From Tieghemiomyces parasiticus (Eukaryota; Kickxellomycota; Dimargaritomycetes; Dimargaritales; Dimargaritaceae), in NCBI GenBank assembly GCA_027575765.1, contig JANBPT010000839.1, positions 1 through 21,297 of the forward strand: a stretch of 21,297 nt of DNA, given 5' to 3'. Shown here one piece after another: positions 1 to 8,227 of the stretch. A program made the translations under genes and the position numbers. Positions within the stretch are counted from its first letter, which is position 1. Every line of letters begins with the position of its first letter. The notes under the pieces were generated by a model. The model was not told the DNA's origin and did not search any database. It worked only from the letters and a program-made list of their open reading frames with translations.

Positions 1-1088
1 CTGTGCTGGATCGATACGCAGGGACCCGAAACGCGATACTACTTCCCAACCTACTTTTTCGCCGGTCTATCCCTGGTTTAGCTCGCTACGATGCTCACAT
101 ACGTACCTAGCTCCGCACTGTAAGATCACCACATTTATCGATGTACTATATAAATATAGATGGCACTTTATTTTTCGCGTTTGGTAAAGCTTGATGTCTC
201 AGAGATTGGCGCTATAGATGAAACCTAAGAGTGTCTAAGGGTAGGAATCGATTGATCTTGTGGTGGGCGAAGTACCGGAGTGGCTTTATTAAAAGGATAT
301 GCAAGTGTAGAAAAGTAAGGATAAAGATCTTGTCCAAATGCCGGCGCTGTGCACGCATTACAGAAGCTGACGTCGTTGGTGCATCGGGGTGGTTGCCAGT
401 GGAGGGCTCGATGGTTCTTCAATGGCAATGGATAGTTGGTCGTTTACACTGGTGATAATCGTCTGGGGCAAGTGTTACGTAGAAAGCGTGGACGTTGGTT
501 GCTGCAGGTGAGGGAGACGGTCAGAGTTACCTCCCGAGGTTTGGCGTGCAGTTCCTTTTAGGGTACGACAGTTGTAAACCAATTCATAATTAAGCCATTA
601 TCCATTTCGTAGCTTAGCCTCTTACTTCTCCTGCCCGTCTACTTCTGAAGTATCATTCCCCCAGAGGGCCCAAATTTACCAGCGATGAAGCGTCGATCCT
701 CATTTATCAATTTTATTATGCGGATCGTATTATGACCGAAGGTAGCGAGTGGGCCAAAGATTCAAGGCAGAGGCGAAGTGTACGCCGTACAGAGAAAAGG
801 GCCGTTTATCAGCTGCGAAGACAACGAGCCGCAGAGGAGGCCCACCACTTAACCATTATATATAGAATTAGCGCGATAACATGATGTTGGTACCAAACCT
901 GGGAGGTAGGTATGGTTGGCGGCATCGGAGGATTGGCGTGCTAAGTCGGCCTTTCCGCCGTTGGTTGGAGATCCCCCAAATGGTTTACGCCAGCACCAAG
1001 CCACCTCAAGGCCTTCCTTCCGGTCACAGTATGACTTTATAATTTAAAATCCAAGCTGACCGTCACGCTGGTCTTGGCTTCCCCTTCC
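1..1088. other. Gene-poor region, nothing recognised
   Basis: No open frame here has the strong C/G third-position bias or recognisable motifs of the real genes further right. Base composition is mixed and more AT-rich than the SLA2-GCP3 block. Short open frames, such as a 74-codon one on the + strand at 231-455 that is rich in Lys, Arg and Cys, match no family I know. I see no tRNA box B sequence. The stretch lies directly upstream of a decayed transposon and is probably old intergenic or repeat-derived sequence, but that is inference. Confidence 0.5.
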
Positions 1089-1780
1089 CGCACCACCATT
1101 AGCAGGTGGCAAACTCGTTTTTGTCAGGGCCATTACTATCCCTGAAGGTAAATATTGGTCTAGCCACCCGTCAGGTGAGAGTTGTGAAATTTGCAGGGAT
1201 ATAATCCTGGAACTGTTGAAAAAATACCCTCAGCCAACTGCCGAGCCACCAGCTCATGCCTGCTACACAGCCCTAGGTCCCTGTGCAGGCCTCTGCGCAT
1301 GGTACTAGGGCTGTGTAGCTATTTTCATCGCTAGGTCCTTTATAACCTCACAGATGACCAGGACCACCAGTGGGTACGTTTTGCCACCGAGTTCCTGGAG
1401 GAGTTTGACGGGGCTAGTGACTACCTTCTGGACTCCATCATCATAGGTGACGAGACTTGGGTGTACCTTTATGATTCTACCTCCTACTGGCTCTGACTGC
1501 GGGAGGTGGCGCCCTCAAGGGTGGCCCTGTCCCAACTGAGACTCACTAAGGCCGTACCGCACTCAAGTTAATGCTGACCTGACCATCTGCGACTTCTGGC
1601 TGTTCAGGAATCTCAAACAGCAGCTGAGGGGTAAGAAGTCCACCACACTAGAGGCAGGTTGTGGACACCTGGTGATTGGAGTTCGCTAGGCTCCGCACAA
1701 ATGACGTTAGAGCCTGCTTTAGTAGCTGGATAGAAAGGACTCGCCAGACGGTGCGGAGTCACGGTTATTCTATTCAATAA
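1089..1780 (+). mobile_element. Decayed Tc1/mariner-family transposase (pseudogene)
   Basis: Fragments of a mariner-type DDE/D transposase appear in order but in different frames. From 1089, TTISRWQTRF resembles the N-terminal helix-turn-helix of mariner enzymes. From 1201, ELLKKYPQPTAE resembles the second DNA-binding helix region. From 1335 to 1493, VLYNLTDDQD, then FLEEF, then IIIGDETWVYLYD match the family's 'WVPHELTEDQ' and 'TGDETW' signatures, so the first catalytic Asp is still visible; a TAG stands where the conserved Trp would be. From 1573, DLTICDFWLFRNLKQQLRG matches the 'DLAPSDYHLF' block. From 1706 to the TAA at 1778, FSSWIERTRQTVRSHGYSI matches the usual C-terminus. Stops, at least three frame changes and shortening between the two catalytic blocks make it non-functional. 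Terminal inverted repeats and the TA target duplication were not found. It is vertically decayed or an old insertion, and its subfamily cannot be fixed by eye. Confidence 0.8.
1262..1319. repeat. Perfect 15-bp inverted repeat (hairpin) inside the mariner relic
   Basis: GCTACACAGCCCTAG at 1262-1276 is the exact reverse complement of CTAGGGCTGTGTAGC at 1305-1319, with a 28-nt spacer. The hairpin lies where the transposase should encode the segment between its second DNA-binding helix and the 'LTDDQ' block, and the spacer does not resemble that segment. It may be a small foldback insertion or a local rearrangement. That the stem is perfect while the surrounding transposase is heavily decayed suggests it is younger than the decay, or that it arose by templated copying. 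Confidence 0.8.
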
Positions 1781-1855
1781 CCATCATTAAGCATTGTGGA
1801 AACGTGAACTTTGTGCACTTTCTATATTGTCTCCCAGGAATCCCAATGGCGATCG

Positions 1856-2835
1856 GTGTCGTCGGTAAAAATTACCTAGAGGAAACTAAGGCTAATAGCC
1901 AACGAAACAAAAACTAATAAACGAAAAGACTTACGAACGAACTGAAGGTTGATGATGGTGTTGGTTGTGGGTGGATAAGGCATCGTATATTGAGTAGCGA
2001 CCCAGAGGGTCTTCTATATCAAAGGATGTCCGGCATTCTTCGCAGCGGCTACGGCTTGGGTTTAAAGGGAACCCACAGAACGATAGCGTAAGGCGGGGCT
2101 AGCGCAAAGGCGGATATGAAGGCGGCTGCGTGACTGCCTGTTTAATAAGGAATAGCATAGATGGAAGCCAGGTCCTAAAAGGATAGAGGTGGAGGCGCCT
2201 GTCAAAGAAGAAGGCGAAGCCCGACAGATTAGGACGGTTGACGTCACTGAAAATGGATAGCGTGTAGATAAAATAACGGAAGATAGGTAGAGAAATGGGT
2301 GGATATGCAACTGATCAGATCAGTAGTTTAGGGCACCACACTGATCCAATCTATTATTTCATTTCTAACTCTTTCTATTATTTACCTAGCTTCCTCCTTT
2401 CTTTCTCTAGCTTATTTTTCTAATATTCCTTAATGGCGACGCCAACCTTCCCGATCTGCTGGACAGCATTCACTCTTTGACAGGCGTCACCGCCTCTGTC
2501 CATTTAGAGCTTTACTTCCATCAGTTTTCTTCTTCATAGTTGATGCCGTAGCTTGGTAGCTGCCTTCACATTCGTCTGGGCGCTAGCCCCCCCCCCTTGC
2601 ACTGTCATCCTTTGGGTCCCCTTCTAACCCAAGCAGTAGCCGCTACGAAGAATGCCGGACATCCTTCAAAAATAATAGACCCTCTGGGTCGCTTCTTACT
2701 AAACGATAGCTTATCACACGCACACACAACTGTTTACGTCATTCTGAAATTCGTTCGTAAAACCTTTCGTTTACTAATCTTTAGTTCATCGGCTATTAGC
2801 TTTAGTTTCCTCTAGGGTGGTTTTTCCTACGACAC
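1856..2835. repeat. Giant imperfect palindrome (foldback-like inverted duplication)
   Basis: The left arm (1856 to about 2300) and the reverse complement of the right arm (about 2355-2835) are copies of one sequence over nearly their whole length. Matching landmarks, left against right read on the opposite strand: GTGTCG at the outer ends; CCTAGAGGAAACTAA near 1875 and 2815; TACGAACGAA near 1935 and 2755; CGACCCAGAGGGTC near 2000 and 2690; GGATGTCCGGCATTCTTCG near 2025 and 2650; GGCTAGCG near 2095 and 2586; GACGCCTGTCAAAGA or GGCGCCTGTCAAAGA near 2195 and 2480; and GGTTGACGTC or GGTTGGCGTC near 2235 and 2440. Divergence includes many transitions and small indels. The centre, about 2300-2355, is unpaired except for the short palindrome ACTGATCAGATCAGT at 2310-2324. 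No transposase is encoded. It could be a foldback/MITE-like element, two head-to-head copies of a 0.45-kb repeat, or an inverted duplication made during break repair. A possible 5-bp flank duplication (CGATC at 1850 and 2846) is not convincing. Confidence 0.85.
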
Positions 2836-3984
2836 TCTAGGGGTACGATCAATTCTTCGATTTCGGACAGCGTAAATACAGTTGGACCAGGGGGAGCTCT
2901 TTTGCATCAAAAAGCCGAAAAAACCATGAAACTGGCCAGAAAAATCATGCTGGTATTAATTAAGCTGTCTGCTGCACTCCCTTATTGACCCAAATTTATT
3001 CCGGAAGACGCAGCAGTTCATGCCAGACTGCCAGACCAATGCTAAGGTAAATGGGAAGGGATGGCAGGTGTAATACCCCGACCTTGAGGCTTTTATAAAC
3101 TAGCCCATGTAACAAGTACTGCGCAGGTGATACGATGGCTCTGCTTCAGTCGAATTTTGCCAGGGCTTATATACCCGCTAGTTCGGGCCTGCGCGTCAAC
3201 CAGGAATTGCTGCCGGCGTAAAAACGGGATTAGGTATAAATGAGGGAGAGCACAGGGAAGACATCAAGTCATTGTGTGGTGCTCGCGAGATATATAGGCG
3301 GCCAAGCGATTAAACGCGCAGTGTAAGAAGGCTACTTCAAGATGTAAGAACCGTACGTGTGGAGCCCAGTTAGTACGCGCGGTTTCAGGTATGACAGGGA
3401 GGGCGACCCTCTCAAGCCGGGTTAAGATGGAATCTGGGACGGGTAAGGCACGCGGACCCGGGGCAGTGTAATGGCCGGACCGAGGCCTTGGCGCATAGCA
3501 TTTCACATTCCGCCGCAGTCAAAGCGCCCTGCTGGTCGGAGAACCCCCAATCGTATCTTGGTGCACAGAGAGGCCTGGGCCGCCTGGATTGTATTTCCGG
3601 GGTTTGGCCCCTGCTGGGCTGAACAGCGACTATGGCAATGCGTGCGTTTTCCCTGGCGCTCGTCTGGAACGGTTGACCGGGCGCCGTTTCCCGTTCTTAC
3701 CCGCCGTAGCCACCAGTGTCTCACCGGGCCTTGGCGCGCACATGTGCATGGGTGGCAAAGCCATGGTGGGAAAGCAGGGCGTAGGGGCAGGGCGCGGTGC
3801 TGCGCGTGCGAACAGCATCCTTTTCACCCCCAGTGCCCAATACGCTGTCGTCATCAGGGCCTCCTTTCCACCGAAGCCCTGCGTGTATGCTTGTGTGGGA
3901 CTACCCTGGGCGAAGCTAGGCAGGCTCAGAGTTCCACTCCCAACGACCAACTGTCACTTAACATTGCCCCCCCCCCCCTTGCAC
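2836..3984. other. Intergenic region upstream of SLA2
   Basis: No gene is recognised. The part to about 3250 is AT-richer and repeat-like. From about 3300 the composition becomes GC-rich, and long overlapping open frames appear on both strands (for example 3471-4058 and 3630-3950), which is what high GC alone produces; none shows a known motif or a consistent C/G third-position pattern. A run of 12 C at 3967-3978 is followed by TTGCAC; the same word (10 C plus TTGCAC) occurs in the right arm of the palindrome at 2587-2602. Confidence 0.45.
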
Positions 3985-4054
3985 GCTATGCGCCCATCGA
4001 CTTTCCCTTCCCTACGTATTCGAATACCATTCCGTTCACCCCACCCGCTACGCC
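3985..4054 (+). promoter_or_regulatory. Pyrimidine-rich leader of SLA2
   Basis: The 70 bases before the chosen SLA2 ATG are dominated by C and T on the coding strand, a common look for the core promoter and 5' leader of fungal housekeeping genes. They include a 12-bp perfect palindrome (GTATTCGAATAC, 4015-4026). No clear TATA box is seen. The exact transcription start is unknown. Confidence 0.35.
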
Positions 4055-7000
4055 ATGAATTCCGGCGCCTTTTCTCTGCGTGCCGTGGACCGGGAGAAGG
4101 CCGAGCGCGACCTTGCTCAGCACATCGCCAAGGCGTGTAACGAGGTCGAGACCGCCCCCAAGCAGAAACATGTGCGCGCCATGATCCTCTATACCTGGGA
4201 CTACAAGTCTTCAGTGTCCATCTGGTCCGGCCTTAAGGCCCAGCCCCTGCTGGCCGACGAGGTCAAGTGCTTTAAAGCCCTCATCTGCATCCACAAGGTC
4301 ATCCGTACCGGGCACCCGGTGGCCATCAAGGAAGCTGTCCGCGAGATGCCTTTCCTGGAGACCCTTGGTCGCCAGGCTATGAACGATGGCTGGCGTGGCT
4401 ACGGTAACCTTATCCGCGGCTACATCAACTTCCTCCTGGCCAAGCTCGAGTACCACCGCCTCCACCCGGAGTTCCGTGGCGATTTTGACTACGACGACTT
4501 TACCAGTCTTAAGGAGACCAACGACCCGAACGAAGGGTAAGTAGTACCTCTGAATCGTGTCTGGCCAGCTCCCCCTTAGCTCTGAGCCACCGTCACCACA
4601 CCTGTTCCTAAACTTAGCTTCGTGACCCATCCCGCTTGTCTCCTCACATCCATCCCTTGACCCAGATACGAAACGATTTCGGACTTGCTCAGTCTGCAGG
4701 ACCGCCTTGACCAGTTCCAGAAGCACGTCTTCAAGGGCTTCCGCAGCACCTCCAACAACGAATGCCGCATCTCGTCCCTGGTCCCGCTTGTCGAGGAGAG
4801 CTACGGTATATATATGTTCGCCACCCGCATGCTAATCGCCATGCACAAGCGTGTGGACATGACTGACGCGTTGGAACCCCTGCGTGGGCGCTTCAACACC
4901 CAGCATTACAACCTGCGCCGCTTCTACTACGAGTGCTCCAACCTGCGCTACTTGACCAGCCTGATCACCGTGCCCAAGCTGCCCCAGGACCCGCCTAATC
5001 TATTCGGTGAAGATGATGAGTCCCAGGCGGTGGTCGTCCGGCCGCGCGAGGCGCCGTCACCACAGCCCAAGTCACCCCCACCCCCGGCGCCGGCCGTTGA
5101 CTCTGACCTCATCGCCCAGCAGGAGGCTGAGCTGCTCCGCCTCCAGCGCGAGGAGCAGCAGCGCCAGCTCCTTCTCCAGCAACAGATGGAGGCCGAGCGG
5201 CTCCAGCAGCAGCACGAGTACGAAGAGCAGCAGCGGCTGCTAATGGAACAGCAGCGCATGGCCCAGGAGCAGCTCCTGCAGCAACAGATGCAGCAGCAAG
5301 TTCAAGGCCGCTTGGCCGAGCTGGAACGCGAGCTGCTCAACTACCGCGGCCAGCACGAGCGCGACCAGATGACCATCGCCCAGTACGATAAGGTAACTGT
5401 CGATTCTGCTCTCGCCCGGTGTCTTCCCTCTCCGGCCTAGGCCCCCTATCGACTCCTTCTGGAACTAACACCTTAACCTCCGACTGACCATCCCACCATT
5501 ACGTGCAATGGATACGCTCTACCTCTCACCTCCCTTCCCCAGCGCGTCAAGGCCCTTGAAGAACAGCTCATGCAATTCAACCTGAGCAGCCAGCAGCGCG
5601 ACCAGGCCAAGGACGACATGATCCGGGCCTTGCAGGACCAGGTCAACATGTGGAAGCAGAAGTACGAAGCCCTGGCCAAGATGTATGCCGAGCTGCGCCG
5701 CGAGCATCTGGCCCTACTGAACCGGTTCAAGGAGGTCAGCCTGCGCGCCAACTCGGCGGCGGACGCGGCGGCCCGCATGGAAAAGATGCAGAAGGACATG
5801 CGCGCCAAGAATCTCGAACTGGCCGACATGATCCGCGAGCGAGACGGGGCCCAGAACGAGCTCACTCGATTCCGCGAAAGCCAAGAGGAGGAACTCGAAC
5901 GTTTGCGCCGCGACTTGGCTGAGAGCAATGCCCGTGTCAACGAGCTGGGCCGCAACAAGGGTGCCGAGGTCGAGTCTTTGCTCGCCCAGTTCAGTCTCGA
6001 GAAGGACGAGCTCAACGCTGAACTGTCAGCCCGCCAGCACGAGATGGAGGAGCTGCGCCGCCAGCTCGATCAGCTGCGCGCCGATGCCGACCGGGAGCGC
6101 CGCCGCAAGGAAGAGGAGATCGCCGTGCTCCAGGCCGGCATGGACCAGAGCCTCATGGCACTGGCCGAGCTACAGGACTCCACCCATGGTGCCGAGTCCG
6201 ACCTGGAGCGCCGCCTGCAAAGCGCTCAGCTCGAGCACGCAAGCAAACTGCGCAAGATCCTGGACAGCGTTTTGCAGACCTGTGTATCCAAGGTAGACGA
6301 GTCCGTGTTCGAGCTACAGTCCTCGGCCCACCTGGGAAATCAGACCGCCACCCCGGAATACGCGCTGGCCATGGTGGAAAAAGCGGCTACCGCCTCGCAG
6401 GACTTCATGGGAGCCTTCAACCGCCACCTGAACTCCGGGGATGACCACACCAACGTGATCTACACCGCCACCGACTTGGCCCAGGCCATCTCGCAGCTGC
6501 TCATCAACACCAAGGGTGTGAGCCGGCTGGGCACGGACGAGGTGGCCGACGACCTGGGCCAAGCCGCGCACGGCACCGCCCTCTGTGCGCGCCGGTTTTT
6601 TGTGAACCTACAGTCCTTCCAGCTAGAACGGATCATGTCCTCCCAACGGCCTGACGTGGCCCGGCGCTCTAACGCGGAGCTGCAGGAGTCCCTGGGTAAG
6701 GTAACGGCCCTGACCGAGTCGTTGGTGGCGAAGGACGGACAGCATGCCAGCGTGACGGCCGCTAACGGCGACATTGGCGACCTCGTGGAACGGGCCATGC
6801 TGGACGCCTCGCAGGCCATCACCGACGCCACGGCCCGCCTGGCCAGCCTGTCGGCGCGGTCTCCCGACCCCAATATTAGCGCCGGCGACCTGAAGGTGCA
6901 CGCGGCCATCCTAGAATCAGCTATGGCCATGATGAACGCGATCGCGCAGCTCATCAAGTGCGCTACGGCGTCACAGCAAGAAATTGTAGCGCAGGGTCGC

Positions 7001-7495
7001 GGCACCAGCAGCACGCACGCCTTCTACAAGAAGAACAACCGGTGGACGGAGGGTCTCATCTCGGCGGCCCGTGCCGTGGCGTGGGCCACGCGGCTACTGG
7101 TGGACACGGCCGACGGGGTCATCCAGAAGACACACAGCTTCGAGCAGCTTATTGTGGCGTCCAACGAAGTGGCCGCGGCCACCGCCCAGCTGGTGGCGGC
7201 GTCGCGCGTTAAGTCGCAGCAGTACTCCAAGACCCAGGAGCGTCTCGAACTCGCAGCCAAGGCAGTTACCGAGGCGGCCAAGAACCTGGTCAAGGCTGTC
7301 AAGGCTATCGCTGCCCGGCAGCTTGAAGAACAGGATCGTAAGGTTAACTACGAGGAGCTCAGCAACACTGAGTTCAAGACCAAGGAGATGGAGCAACAGG
7401 TTGAGATCCAGAAGCTTGACAAACAGCTCACCCTCGCCCGGCGGCGCCTGGGTGAGATGCGCCGGTTCGGCTACCACACCGATGAGACCAATTAG
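4055..7495 (+). CDS. SLA2: Sla2/End4/Hip1R-type endocytic actin adaptor
   Basis: Three exons: 4055-4536, 4666-5392 and 5543-7495, with GTAAGT and GTAACT donors and CAG acceptors. The joined frame gives 1053 residues, normal for the family (yeast Sla2 968, human Hip1R about 1070). Residues 1-275 form the ANTH domain, including HVRAMILYTW near the start and NDPNEGYE across the first splice; this domain binds PI(4,5)P2 and works with epsin. A Pro-rich linker (about 286-306) leads into a Gln-rich coiled coil (about 312-640), the dimerisation and clathrin-light-chain region. Residues from about 646 match the family's RVDDALYEL-like block, and about 800-1000 is the THATCH or I/LWEQ module with its conserved RWTEGLI (Trp 904), which binds F-actin. 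A C-terminal helix follows. The protein links the clathrin coat to actin at the plasma membrane. The ATG is the first in frame, right before the ANTH domain. Fully intact. Confidence 0.96.
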
Positions 7496-8227
7496 CACGG
7501 ACCCACCCCGCTGCACCTCCCTCCCTCCCCCTACTTTTCAATCGTTGGCGATGGTCACGAACCTTCGTTCGACAGTTGTTGTTTTTTAAACAGCCTGCCC
7601 CAATCTGTGTTGCGCTGCCGATGACCATTTTACCCCCATTTTCTGGCCCTATTCGCCCCACACTTCGGCTTTTGCCTGTATCCGTTTCGCACAGCGTGGC
7701 TCTGCTTTGTTCCTGGCTATTCATAAACGTTACCTATTGATTTGAGGATAAGATGCCGGTAGCCATGGAGTCTAGTAGGCATGGAGATGACCGTTCCATG
7801 TAGAATGATAAACCCACGGCTTTTATTTGCTTTGACCTGTCAGTTTCGACATAATAGATAGAAATGCTGGCTACTATACCCGCGCCTTTTCCCCTTCCCA
7901 CATTACACAGTATGACCGGCAAAACAAAACAACTACAGCGCTGCAGGATAAGGTCCAATGGTAGTGACTTATCCTTACGACCCTTGGCCGCTTTACTCTG
8001 CGGAAGCTTTGCCCATCCGCTATACCCTATACTTCTACACGCCGACTTTCAATCACGACCCGCCTGCGCCTGGATTCGTTCATAGCTACTCACGCTTCAC
8101 AAAGGTTACATTCCGGACCCGCCATCCCGCCAAAGATCGTCGTGCTCTCCCTCCACCAGCTGAACCATCACTGAGCCACGCGGATACTGCTCCCTCCCCT
8201 CCCTTTCCTTGTCTATTGACGTTTACA
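7496..8227. other. Intergenic: SLA2 3' region and GCP3 promoter
   Basis: No gene is seen. The first part is T-rich, as expected for a 3' untranslated region, with a weak poly(A)-like CATAAA at 7722-7727. The last 70 bases before the GCP3 ATG are rich in C and T on the coding strand, a fungal-promoter look. An in-frame ATG at 7958 would add 90 residues to GCP3, but it has C at -3 and encodes low-complexity Pro/Ser/Thr sequence across the presumed promoter, so it was not used. Confidence 0.5.

Noticed and set aside
739..884. Basic open stretch (WAKDSRQRR, then KRAVYQLRRQRAAEEAHH), possibly from a retroelement
   Set aside because: A charged, helix-like run of about 48 codons with no catalytic or zinc-finger motif; too little to assign.
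1850..2850. CGATC on both sides of the palindrome as a 5-bp target duplication
   Set aside because: The right copy lies about 10 bp beyond the point where arm similarity ends, and a 5-bp match is likely by chance.
3471..4058. 195-codon + strand open frame just before and overlapping the SLA2 start
   Set aside because: It is rich in Arg, Pro, Trp and Cys, matches no family, has overlapping open frames on both strands, and runs through the presumed promoter in a different frame from SLA2. GC-rich composition explains it.
7958..8227. In-frame upstream ATG that would lengthen GCP3 by 90 residues
   Set aside because: Poor start context, translation of C/T-rich promoter-like sequence, and family similarity begins only after 8228.
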